A stretch of 64,000 nt of DNA from positions 1-64,000 of the forward strand of contig CAYVPW010000001.1 of assembly GCA_964453915.1 (NCBI GenBank), given 5' to 3'. Position numbers and translations under genes: made by a program. This document shows positions 1-8,047 of the stretch, piece after piece. The notes under the pieces are model-generated. The model did not search any database. It was not told where the DNA came from and worked only from the letters and a program-made list of their open reading frames with translations. Every line of letters starts with the position of its first letter. Within the stretch, counting starts at the first letter, position 1. The stretch is from UBA1259 sp964453915 (GTDB lineage: Bacteria; Bacillota; Clostridia; Christensenellales; Borkfalkiaceae).

Positions 1-131
1 ACCATAAAGAGTGCGTAAGGGACAGCCCCTATGACCGCACGGCAACCTGACTTTTTAGTTAAGGTGCCAAAGGCTGAACGATGGGTTGCTTGTTTTAGTT
101 CTTTTTTGCCCGTCGGTCGATGGGTTTTTTT
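1..131 (+). promoter_or_regulatory. SAM-I (S-box) riboswitch with intrinsic terminator
   Basis: The segment matches the S-box core: AGAG, P2 arms GTGCG (11-15) and CGCAC (35-39), the AGGGAC and CGGCAACC blocks, a P3 hairpin, the AAGGTGCCAA block, and a P1 helix closing ACCAT (from base 1) with ATGGGT (81-86). Downstream, CCCGTC (109-114) pairs with GATGGG (119-124) and is followed by seven T: an intrinsic terminator. The 3' strand of P1 (79-85, CGATGGG) can instead pair perfectly with 109-115, giving an antiterminator. This is the classic SAM-dependent OFF switch. The 5' end may start just outside the window. Confidence 0.85.
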
Positions 132-173
132 ACGCTCTTTTTTTGAATATTGTTTTTTTAAGGAGAAAAAAGA

Positions 174-463
174 ATGGAAAATTTGAAAGAACTTGCTAAA
201 AACCACGAACTGACTTGGGTTTATTTCAAAAAAAGTCAGATTGTAAATCACTGTTAAAAGAATTAAAAAATCAAAACTATACTTTTAACGACGGAACACT
301 CGTTGACGAATCTTTAAACAATGATTTTTGGTTTTGTTTAGAAATAAACCTGCAAAAAAAGATATGTTCGTTTGTTCCGACGTTTGAGTTTTGCTCTAAA
401 AACAAACCTAACGTTTACGAAGTTGTTTTTTCTAATGCAAAATTTGAAAAGCGCACCAAATAA
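174..463 (+). pseudogene. Small SAM-riboswitch-controlled gene with a frame disruption
   Basis: An ATG at 174 with an ideal AAGGAG (160-165) opens a frame that stops after 27 codons. The remaining coding sequence continues in the -1 frame to 463. The two frames meet at a run of seven A (228-234). One extra A would join them into a single protein of about 96 residues, mostly charged, with several Cys and aromatic residues and no signal peptide or membrane segment. No family is recognised. Position behind an S-box suggests a link to methionine or SAM metabolism (inference). The break could be a sequencing or assembly error, a real mutation, or less likely programmed slippage; the site is not a good tandem-slip heptamer. 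Confidence 0.55.
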
Positions 464-477
464 AAATTTAATCTATC

Positions 478-516
478 AAAAAAGGAACGAAAGCAAAAAC
501 GCTCTCGTTCCTTTTT
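478..516. terminator. Bidirectional terminator between convergent genes
   Basis: GGAACGA (484-490) pairs with TCGTTCC (505-511), extended by flanking A and T runs, so the hairpin has a U-tract in both directions. It lies between the plus-strand small gene and the minus-strand CofE-like gene. Confidence 0.8.
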
Positions 517-532
517 CATTATCTTTTTTTTA

Positions 533-1720
533 TTATTTAGTATAGTTATCGAAATAACCTTGAACTAAAATGATAGGCGTGCCTTTATCGCCGCTTCCGC
601 TAGTTAAATCGCAAAGAGAACCGATAAGGTCGGTCAATCTTCTCGGCGTAGTTCCTTGAGAAACCATTTTGCCGGTAAGGTCTCCGTCTTTGTGCTTTAT
701 GTATTCGCTTATAGCGTTTTTAAGTTCTTCGCCCTTTAAATCAGCAAAGTCGTTATCCGCCAAATATTTTAGTTTTACTTCGTTGGGTTGACCTTCTAGC
801 CCTGCCGTATATGCAGGTGAAACAACGGGGTCTGCAAGCTCCCAAATCTTTCCTACGGGGTCTTTGAAAGCACCGTCTCCGTAAATCATTACCTCTACGT
901 TTACACCCGTTTTGTCCTTAATGCCCTTTTGAATTTTTTCTACAACAGGCATACAGTCTCTCGGGAATAATTTAACAGTATCTTCGGTTGCCTTGTTGCT
1001 ACCCAACAAACCGTAATCCGCATTATAACCGCTTCCGTTTACGGGTTTAGTTAAAATCTCGTCTAAAGAATAAACCTTTGCGCCTTTTGCGGTTAAAATT
1101 CTTTTAGTTCTCTTTCTGGTGTGAATATCGCAGTTGATTACGCTATTAGTATAATTGAGAATAGCACGGCAATCGTTTGCAAAAACTATTTCCACTTCGC
1201 AATCGCAAGAAGTGATAAGGTCTTTATAATATTCAACGTAGTCAACGCCGGTAAATCTGTGCTTTTTATATCCGAAAAGTTCTCTGTACTTTTCTTCGCT
1301 TAAAACGTCCGTCCAAGGGTTAACTCCCTTTTCGTCCATTTCGTCTACGTCTATCAAGTGATTTCCTACTTCGTCGGAAGGATAGCTTAACATAAGAACT
1401 ATCTTTTTCAAGCCCTTTGCAATACCCCTTAAACAAATAGCAAAACGATTTCTGGAAAGTATCGGAAATATAACGCCTACCGTTTCGTCTCCGAATTTTT
1501 CGTTTACGTCTTTAGCAATGTCTGCTACGGAAGCGTAGTTTCCTTGTGCCCTCGCAACAACCGCTTCGGTCACGCCGATTACGTCTTTTTCGTGAAGTTT
1601 GAACCCTTCGCATTCAGATGCCTTTATTACGCTGTCTACTACGATTTCCGCAATATCGTCTCCCTGACGGATTATGGGTGCTCTTACCCCGCGGGAAACA
1701 GTGCCTACCATTCTTTCCAT
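533..1720 (-). CDS. Coenzyme F420-0:L-glutamate ligase-like protein (CofE family)
   Basis: This 395-residue protein resembles the F420:gamma-glutamyl ligase (CofE) family, which adds glutamate to a phospho-deazaflavin in F420 producers. Family-like features are an N-terminal segment ending in an RQGDD stretch, the VTEAVVARAQGN block near residues 50-62, and a C-terminal GTPRRLTDLIGSLCDL segment. It is longer than archaeal CofE (about 250 residues), as in the clostridial homologues whose substrate is unknown. A good AAGGAGA precedes the ATG. No other F420 biosynthesis gene lies nearby, so an F420 role should not be assumed; ligation of glutamate to another substrate is possible. It appears monocistronic. 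Confidence 0.75.
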   Translation of the reverse strand: MERMVGTVSRGVRAPIIRQGDDIAEIVVDSVIKASECEGFKLHEKDVIGVTEAVVARAQGNYASVADIAKDVNEKFGDETVGVIFPILSRNRFAICLRGIAKGLKKIVLMLSYPSDEVGNHLIDVDEMDEKGVNPWTDVLSEEKYRELFGYKKHRFTGVDYVEYYKDLITSCDCEVEIVFANDCRAILNYTNSVINCDIHTRKRTKRILTAKGAKVYSLDEILTKPVNGSGYNADYGLLGSNKATEDTVKLFPRDCMPVVEKIQKGIKDKTGVNVEVMIYGDGAFKDPVGKIWELADPVVSPAYTAGLEGQPNEVKLKYLADNDFADLKGEELKNAISEYIKHKDGDLTGKMVSQGTTPRRLTDLIGSLCDLTSGSGDKGTPIILVQGYFDNYTK

Positions 1721-1833
1721 ATTGTTTTCTCCTTAGAAACGGCTATATATTTTATTTCGCCCTTCCGATTACGTATTGTACTACACAACTAAATTTTTTG
1801 CACTAATTTTACCATAAAAATATTTTATACTTA

Positions 1834-2754
1834 TTATTCGTTTTTCAAAGGCATATTTCTATCGTAAAATATTCCGTCTTTATACCCTTGTATTTTTTTA
1901 TCCGTTTCTGCGGTTAAAAGCCTTTTTTCTCCCCAAGCGCAATACAAAGGATTTTGTTCTATGTTGATAAAATTCCTACCCAACTTTTTTGCCACGACGC
2001 CCGCAGTTCCGCTTCCGGCAAACGGGTCTAAAACCAAATCTCCCGAACGGGAACTTGCCAAAATAAACTTCGCAATCAGTTTTTCCGGCTTTTGCGTAGG
2101 GTGTGCGGTATTTTCGGGCATAGACCAGTAAGGTACTGCTATATCCGCCCAAAAATTAGAAGGGCACGTAAGCCTTACCTTTTCTCCGCCGCAGTCTTGC
2201 CAATCCTTTGGCTTACCGTTTTCTTTATACGGAGCAAGAACTTTTTTTCTTACTTTTACAGCCTCTAAATCAAACGTATACACATCGCTTACGGTGGCAA
2301 AGTACACGTCTTCCATACTATTTTTCCAGTTGTTTTTTGCCCCGCGTCCTTTTTCTCTTTCCCAAGTAATGCGGTTTCTCAATATAAATTTTTCGTTTAG
2401 GATTTTTCCTATTACAAGTCCGCTTTTCCAGTCGCAACAAATGTATACGCTTGCGGTATCTTTTAACTTAGGATAAACCGCTTCAATCCATAATTTTGTA
2501 TATTCCGCATAAGATTCGTCGTCTGTTTTTTTAAATCCGTTCCCGTGAAAATCCTTAAACAAATTGTAAGGCGGGTCCACTATAAGTAAATCCACGCATT
2601 TATTCGGCAATTTTTTAAGAACGGCAAACGTATCTCCCAAAACCGTTTTATTTATCGGAATTCCGTTTATCTTGTCCGCAGTTAAAACGTTTTTTAAATA
2701 CTCTTGACCTTCTTCTAAAGAAAAATCTATCGTTTTGTTTCTAGTAGACTTCAT
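1834..2754 (-). CDS. Orphan DNA adenine-N6 methyltransferase (beta class)
   Basis: A site-specific DNA methyltransferase of 306 residues. Motif IV, VDPPYN, lies near residue 60, and the SAM-binding motif LDPFAGSGTAG follows towards the C-terminus, with HPTQKPEKLI just before it. The IV-then-I order is that of beta-class adenine methyltransferases such as YhdJ and M.HinfI. The recognition site cannot be read from the sequence. No restriction endonuclease is adjacent, so it looks like a solitary methyltransferase, perhaps epigenetic in role (inference). Only 2 bases separate it from rho upstream, so it is probably cotranscribed with rho, an unusual pairing. Confidence 0.85.
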   Translation of the reverse strand: MKSTRNKTIDFSLEEGQEYLKNVLTADKINGIPINKTVLGDTFAVLKKLPNKCVDLLIVDPPYNLFKDFHGNGFKKTDDESYAEYTKLWIEAVYPKLKDTASVYICCDWKSGLVIGKILNEKFILRNRITWEREKGRGAKNNWKNSMEDVYFATVSDVYTFDLEAVKVRKKVLAPYKENGKPKDWQDCGGEKVRLTCPSNFWADIAVPYWSMPENTAHPTQKPEKLIAKFILASSRSGDLVLDPFAGSGTAGVVAKKLGRNFINIEQNPLYCAWGEKRLLTAETDKKIQGYKDGIFYDRNMPLKNE

Positions 2755-2756
2755 AA

Positions 2757-4184
2757 TTATTTTTGATAAATTTTAAGCCACGCGTCTAACTTGTCGGATA
2801 ACAAATCTTTATTGCTCTTGCTCTTTTTTAACATTTCGATAAGCAGTTCGGTAGCGTCTTCCCTTTCGGACAAAATTTTACGGAGTTCGTATTCTGCATC
2901 TAACTCTTTTTCGCTAAGCAACAGTTCTTCTTTTCTGGTTCCGGACTTTTTAACGTCTATCGCAGGAAAAACTCGTTTTTCAGCCAAACTTCTGGACAGG
3001 CGTATTTCCATATTGCCCGTGCCCTTAAATTCTTCAAATATAACTTCGTCCATACGGCTTCCCGTATCCACCAAAGCGGTTGCCAAAATAGTTAAACTTC
3101 CGCCGCCCTCTATGTTTCTTGCCGAACCGAAAAACGATTTAGGTCCGTAAAAAGCAACGGGATCTATTCCGCCGGATAAGGTTCTTCCGGAACTTTCGGA
3201 TTGATTGTTGTACGCTCTCGTCAATCTTGTTATAGAATCTAAAAGTATCACAATGTCTTTACCGTCTTCTACAAGTCTTTTTGCCTTGGATATAACGTTT
3301 TCCGCCGTTTTAACGTGATGTTCCGCCGTTTGGTCAAACGTAGAATATTCCACGTCCGCCGAAACGCTTCTTTTTATATCCGTCACCTCTTCAGGACGCT
3401 CGTCTATCAGCAAAACGATAAGTTTTACGTCTTGATGGTTTTTAACTATTCCTTGCGCAACATTTTTTAATAATGTTGTCTTTCCCGTTTTTGGCGGTGC
3501 AACTATCAATCCTCTTTGTCCTTTTCCCAAAGGAGCAAAAAGGTCTATTATCCTTAAAGCAATATCGTTCTCTTCTTCGGTTTCTAAAAACAACTTTTCA
3601 GTCGGATAACAGGGCGTAAGCTCGTCAAAACTCTTTCTATTTAAAATCTCCTCGGGCGACTTTCCGTTTACGGAAATAAGGCTTTGAATTGCAGGCGAAT
3701 CGTCCACTCTGTTTTCTTTAGCCAAGCACTTTACTTCGTCCCCGTCCCTAAGCCCGAATTTTTTTACGTTAATTTGAGAAACGTAAACGTCCTTTTTTCC
3801 TTCTCCGTTTTTGCAACGGATAAATCCGTATCCCTTGTCAAGCTGCTCGAAAACGCCTTCCATTTCCAATGCTTCGGGCTTTACGGAATCTTCAAATTTA
3901 AGCGGATTGTCTACGGCGGGCACTTTTTCGTATCCGTCGTCTATTTCGTCGTAATTCTTTCTGTAAAACCTTGATAAATCTATGGGAAGTTTAGGCGGTG
4001 CTCCGCGCTTGCTTGGTTCTTCCGGAGCAACAACGCCGTTTTGCACGTCTATTATCTCTTTGATAAGCACGTCTTTTTTCTTAGATGTAGAAGACCTTAC
4101 GCCTATTTCTCTACCCAACTCTCTCAAAACGCTAAGATGCTCTTTTTCAAGCATTTCCGAGTCAAATTTTATAAATTTAACCAT
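2757..4184 (-). CDS. rho: Transcription termination factor Rho
   Basis: Hexameric RNA-dependent ATPase that releases transcripts. Visible are an N-terminal SAP-like helical region (residues 1-50), a cold-shock-like RNA-binding domain around GVFEQLDKGYGFIR, a Walker A APPKTGKTTLL, a Walker B-like VILLDSITRLTRAYN, and the GGIDPVAF segment of the R loop. Its 475 residues are in the normal range. The Walker A has Thr where Escherichia coli Rho has Ala (PPKAGKT), a common variation. It is the first gene of an operon with the downstream methyltransferase. A promoter candidate lies at 4248-4276, leaving a leader of about 55 bases. Confidence 0.96.
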   Translation of the reverse strand: MVKFIKFDSEMLEKEHLSVLRELGREIGVRSSTSKKKDVLIKEIIDVQNGVVAPEEPSKRGAPPKLPIDLSRFYRKNYDEIDDGYEKVPAVDNPLKFEDSVKPEALEMEGVFEQLDKGYGFIRCKNGEGKKDVYVSQINVKKFGLRDGDEVKCLAKENRVDDSPAIQSLISVNGKSPEEILNRKSFDELTPCYPTEKLFLETEEENDIALRIIDLFAPLGKGQRGLIVAPPKTGKTTLLKNVAQGIVKNHQDVKLIVLLIDERPEEVTDIKRSVSADVEYSTFDQTAEHHVKTAENVISKAKRLVEDGKDIVILLDSITRLTRAYNNQSESSGRTLSGGIDPVAFYGPKSFFGSARNIEGGGSLTILATALVDTGSRMDEVIFEEFKGTGNMEIRLSRSLAEKRVFPAIDVKKSGTRKEELLLSEKELDAEYELRKILSEREDATELLIEMLKKSKSNKDLLSDKLDAWLKIYQK

Positions 4185-4247
4185 AATGCACTCCTTAAAT
4201 ATTTAATTAAACGTTCTTGTAATATAATTTTGAAAAATCGAAACGAA

Positions 4248-4276
4248 TTTATAAAGATAAAAAACGAAAAATGCAA
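4248..4276 (-). promoter_or_regulatory. Candidate sigma-A promoter of rho
   Basis: On the minus strand TTGCAT (4276-4271) and TATAAA (4253-4248) are separated by 17 bases. The remainder of 4277-4380 is A/T-rich sequence in which no other feature is seen. Confidence 0.5.
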
Positions 4277-4380
4277 TTTTTTTAAGTACCTAGTATAATA
4301 TTAACACAAAAGATAAAAAATGTTAATAGAAAAATACAATAAAAACATTTTTGTAAAAAATTTGTAAAAAAAGAATAAAA

Positions 4381-5580
4381 TCACAAAGATTCTTTTATGC
4401 TCTTTGCTGCAAAAATTGCGGAAATAAACGCAAAAGTAAGATTATATCCGCCGCAATCCCCGTCTACGTTGAGAATTTCGCCCGTAAGATACAAACCGCT
4501 TTTTAATTTACTTTGAAAGGTTTTGCCGTCTACGTCTTTAGTAATAATGCCGCCCTTGGTCACTTGCGCGTAATTAAAACCTAAACTGCCCGTAACGGAT
4601 AACGTAAAGTTTTTAAGGGCGAACGCAAGTTTTTCCGGATTATCACTGCCGGATAATTTTACTATTTTTTCGCCGACTTTTTTGTTTACTATTCCGCACA
4701 AAACCCCACACTCTTTTAAATCTATTTTGTTGGCACGATTGCGTAAGATTTCAACCGTTTTATTAAAAGAATATTCCGGTAAAAACTCAATCTTAATCAT
4801 AGGTTTTTTTGCGGTTGCCAAATATCCCGAAACGGAAAAAACGGTATTTCCCGAAAGCCCGTATTCGGTAAACAGTATATCCCCTTTTTGGCTTTTTAAC
4901 ACCCTTTCACCGTCTAAAGCGTAAACCCTTGCATATTCTTTTATGCCTTTAAGACCGCGTATTTTATCAAGTTCGGTTTTTACCTGCACTAAAGAAGGAT
5001 AAAGCTCTGTTTTTTTATGCCCGAACGCCTCTGCAAGTTTATAAGAAGACCCGTCCGTTCCAAACTGTTTCCCCGCCGCACCGCCGCACGCAATAACAAC
5101 TTTACTTGCGGTTATACGCCCGTTAGCGCCTTCTAAAACAAACTTTTTGTTTTTTTCGAATATTTTATCCACGCAAAAACCGTTATATATTTTTACACCG
5201 CTTTTAGATAAAATTTCTCTGATAATATCCAACACGGAAGACGCTTGGCGAGAAAGAGGATACTTTTTGCCTTTTTCATCGGTAAAAAACGGTATACCTA
5301 AATCTAAAAAATATTGTTCAACGTTTAACTGCTCGGTTAAAGACGTAAAATTTTTTATAAAGTCTGCATCTCCGTGATAAAACTCTTCACGGATATCGGC
5401 GTTGGATAAATTTCCCGCACCATTGCCCGTGGCGATAAGTTTTTTACCTACCCTGTCTAGCTTTTCAAGTATAACTATTTCGCTGCCGTTTAGCGCGTTT
5501 TTACCCCGCAAAAGTTCTACGGCACACAACAATCCTGATGCGCCGCCCCCTATTACCACTACGCTAAACGTCTTTTCCAC
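4381..5580 (-). CDS. HI0933/YhiN-family FAD-dependent oxidoreductase
   Basis: A 399-residue flavoprotein with an N-terminal Rossmann dinucleotide-binding motif, VVIGGGASG, near residues 9-17, and the family signature TGNGAGNLSNADI where the flavin site continues. The C-terminal GDCGGYNLTFAFISA closes the second half of the FAD site. The family (HI0933, YhiN, BaiN) is widespread; most members have no assigned substrate, though BaiN acts on bile-acid intermediates in some gut Clostridia. The gene lies 4 bases after a HAD phosphatase and is the last gene of the argS operon. The specific reaction cannot be inferred here. Confidence 0.85.
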   Translation of the reverse strand: MEKTFSVVVIGGGASGLLCAVELLRGKNALNGSEIVILEKLDRVGKKLIATGNGAGNLSNADIREEFYHGDADFIKNFTSLTEQLNVEQYFLDLGIPFFTDEKGKKYPLSRQASSVLDIIREILSKSGVKIYNGFCVDKIFEKNKKFVLEGANGRITASKVVIACGGAAGKQFGTDGSSYKLAEAFGHKKTELYPSLVQVKTELDKIRGLKGIKEYARVYALDGERVLKSQKGDILFTEYGLSGNTVFSVSGYLATAKKPMIKIEFLPEYSFNKTVEILRNRANKIDLKECGVLCGIVNKKVGEKIVKLSGSDNPEKLAFALKNFTLSVTGSLGFNYAQVTKGGIITKDVDGKTFQSKLKSGLYLTGEILNVDGDCGGYNLTFAFISAIFAAKSIKESL

Positions 5581-5584
5581 AATA

Positions 5585-6244
5585 TTACCAGTCCTTTCCA
5601 GTTATAATTTTATACACTTCTTTCGGCGTAGAAGCAAACACCTTTGCGCCGACCTTTTCAAGTTGCTCTTTTTCTCTGTATCCCCAAAGCACGGATATGC
5701 CTTTTATTCCTGCGTTTATAGCCGTTAAAGCGTCCGTTTCGCCGTCCCCTAAAAACCAAACGTCTTTCTTGTCAACGCCTAAAAATTCTATCAGGTTTTC
5801 CGTTGCGGTTTTATCGGGTTTGCATTTTACACCGTTGCTGCTTCCGACTATTTTTAAAAAGTTGAACTTGTAGAGATGTTCTCTCTTTACCGTATCGGTT
5901 GTTTCTTGGGGTTTATTCGTCATTATAGCAAGTTTATACCCCTCTTTTTCCAAGCGTAAAATCAAATCTTCAACCCCGTCGAAAATCTTTGTTTTAGGAC
6001 TTGTAGACTCTGTGTACAACTTATTATAATAGGCTAATCTTTCGTCTAACTCTTCTTCCGAAATATCTTTACCAATACAGTCGTAAACAAGTCTTCTCGC
6101 ACCCGATCCAACCCTTACGGCTACTTCTTTTTCCGTTAGCAACGGGTATCCGAATTTTTCTAGCATTAAATTTATATTATCCGTAATATCTGGAACCGTA
6201 TCTAATATAGTCCCGTCTAAATCAAAAATAACCGCCTTATTCAT
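5585..6244 (-). CDS. HAD-family hydrolase, phosphoglycolate phosphatase-like
   Basis: A 219-residue haloacid dehalogenase superfamily hydrolase. Motif I, FDLDGTILDT, begins at residue 8, with the nucleophile and acid Asp. Motif II is the MTNKPQ segment; motif III is a conserved Lys in the KCKPDK segment; motif IV is FLGDGETD. The helical cap between motifs I and II is of the Gph/PgmB type. Such enzymes dephosphorylate small phosphorylated metabolites, often 2-phosphoglycolate, but specificity cannot be read from sequence. Its start overlaps the argS stop by one base (TAATG), so translational coupling is likely. Confidence 0.85.
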   Translation of the reverse strand: MNKAVIFDLDGTILDTVPDITDNINLMLEKFGYPLLTEKEVAVRVGSGARRLVYDCIGKDISEEELDERLAYYNKLYTESTSPKTKIFDGVEDLILRLEKEGYKLAIMTNKPQETTDTVKREHLYKFNFLKIVGSSNGVKCKPDKTATENLIEFLGVDKKDVWFLGDGETDALTAINAGIKGISVLWGYREKEQLEKVGAKVFASTPKEVYKIITGKDW

Positions 6245-7926
6245 TACATTTGCTCCACTGTTTGTATTCCTAAAAGCGTAAGCGCATTGGTAAGCGTAGT
6301 TTTTACCGCACTGGTTATGCTAAGTCTAAAATTTCTTGTATTGTCGTCTTCTACACCGATTTTGCAGTTCATATAGAACTTATTAAACGCCGTAGCAAGT
6401 TCTAAAGCGTATCTGGTAATCAAAGAAGGTTCGTATTTTTCGCCTGCAGCTTTTACTATATCGGTAAACTTTGCGATAACGGATACAACGCCGTACTCGT
6501 CCGAATCCATATCTTTTACGGTGTATTCCCCAACGTCTTTGTTTTTAGCCAAAACGCTATTGCATCTTGCAATCGTATACTGAACGTACGGACAGGTTTC
6601 GCCCTCGAAAGAAAGCACCCTGTCGTAACTAAAAACTATGTCCTTTATCTTATTGTTGCAAAGTGCGCCGAAAATAACGGCACCGGTGCCTACGGCTTTT
6701 GCTATTTCTTGCTTATTTTCTAAATTAGGATTTTTTTCTTCTATAACGTTATATGCCTTTTCTATGGTCTTATTTATAACGTCTTCTAAAAGCACAACGT
6801 TTCCCGCTCTCGTGCTCATTGAGCCGTTTTCCAAAGACACCATTCCGTACGCCACGTGCACCATATCTTTAGCCCAAGGCTTACCCATAAGTTCTAAAAC
6901 CTTAAAAAATTGCTTAAAATGCAAGTTTTGTTGATAGGCAACAACGTATAAACATTTATCAAAATCGTAAGTGTTCTTTCTATAAATCGCCGCCGCCAAA
7001 TCTCTGGTTGCATAAAGCGTAGACCCGTCCGATTTCAAAATCAAACACGGTGGCATACCGTACTCTTCTAAATCAACGATAGACGCGCCCTCCGAAGTCT
7101 TTAGTAAACCTTTTTCTTTAAGTTCGTCCACAACGGGTTGCATTTTATCGTTATAAAAACTTTCACCCGCATAAGAATCAAAAGAAACATTAAGCAATTT
7201 ATAAATTTTATCAACTTCTTCCAAAGTGATTTTTTTGAACAAATCGAAAAGTTCGTTGCTCTCTTTATCCCCGTCTTCTATCAACTTAAAATAGTGCCTT
7301 GCTTGGTCTTCTAATTCGGGGTGCAATTTTGCCTCTTCGTGAAACTTAACATATATAGAAGTAAGTTCTTTAAGCCTTCCTTCTATCACCTTTTCTTTAC
7401 TACTCCACATTTTATATGCAACGATGAGTTTACCGAACTGAGTTCCGTAATCTCCCAAGTGGTTTATCCCTACGACTTTATATCCCAAAAAGCGGTATAT
7501 TTTACAAAGCGCACTGCCGATAACGGTCGTGCTTAAATGCCCTATATGAAAGGGTTTTGCTATGTTTATGGAAGAATAGTCTATACAAACAGTCTTGCCC
7601 ACCCCAACGCTTGAAGCACCGTATAATTCTCTTTTTTCGTTTACTTCGTTTAATACGGCGCTTGCGAAACCTTTTCTGTTTATCTTAAAGTTGAGATACC
7701 CGTTTACCGCTTGACAACTTTCTATCACGTTATCGCTTATAAAATCTTTTTCAAGATTTTGAGCAATCACCACGGGCGAAGCCCTAAGTATTTTAGACAA
7801 CTTAAAACACGGCAACGCATAGTCCCCCATTTCGGTGTTCGGCGGGACTTCCAAAAAACTTTCTATATTCTCTTTAATCTCTTCGGAAACGTTAAGTTTA
7901 TCCGCAATATATTTTTTATAATCCAT
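6244..7926 (-). CDS. argS: Arginine--tRNA ligase
   Basis: Class I aminoacyl-tRNA synthetase of 560 residues that charges tRNA-Arg. It has an N-terminal additional domain (first 100 residues), the HIGH motif at residues 127-130 (FHIGHLSTT), the SMSTRAGN segment standing for KMSKS, and the DALR anticodon-binding domain at the C-terminus. GGAG precedes the ATG. TTGCCT (7969-7964) and TAAAAT (7947-7942), 16 bases apart, may be its promoter, divergent from ychF. It is the first gene of an argS-HAD-flavoprotein operon. The only tRNA in the window, 15 kb away, is also for arginine; this may be chance. Confidence 0.97.
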   Translation of the reverse strand: MDYKKYIADKLNVSEEIKENIESFLEVPPNTEMGDYALPCFKLSKILRASPVVIAQNLEKDFISDNVIESCQAVNGYLNFKINRKGFASAVLNEVNEKRELYGASSVGVGKTVCIDYSSINIAKPFHIGHLSTTVIGSALCKIYRFLGYKVVGINHLGDYGTQFGKLIVAYKMWSSKEKVIEGRLKELTSIYVKFHEEAKLHPELEDQARHYFKLIEDGDKESNELFDLFKKITLEEVDKIYKLLNVSFDSYAGESFYNDKMQPVVDELKEKGLLKTSEGASIVDLEEYGMPPCLILKSDGSTLYATRDLAAAIYRKNTYDFDKCLYVVAYQQNLHFKQFFKVLELMGKPWAKDMVHVAYGMVSLENGSMSTRAGNVVLLEDVINKTIEKAYNVIEEKNPNLENKQEIAKAVGTGAVIFGALCNNKIKDIVFSYDRVLSFEGETCPYVQYTIARCNSVLAKNKDVGEYTVKDMDSDEYGVVSVIAKFTDIVKAAGEKYEPSLITRYALELATAFNKFYMNCKIGVEDDNTRNFRLSITSAVKTTLTNALTLLGIQTVEQM

Positions 7927-7986
7927 AGCAACTCCTATACTATTTTATCATATCATATTTTTTAGGCAAAAAGCAAGGCAAAAAAC

Positions 7987-8015
7987 TTGTAAAATTCATT
8001 TATTTGGTTTATAAT
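7987..8015 (+). promoter_or_regulatory. Sigma-A promoter of ychF
   Basis: TTGTAA (7987-7992) and a perfect TATAAT (8010-8015) are separated by 17 bases. AAGGAAG lies just before the ychF ATG. Confidence 0.7.
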
Positions 8016-8047
8016 TAACGGGATTATAACTTTAAGGAAGATTTTAT

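Noticed and set aside
227..234. Programmed -1 frameshift in the small riboswitch gene
   Set aside because: The zero-frame heptamer is C-AAA-AAA, a poor tandem-slip site, and no stimulatory structure is obvious; an indel is simpler.
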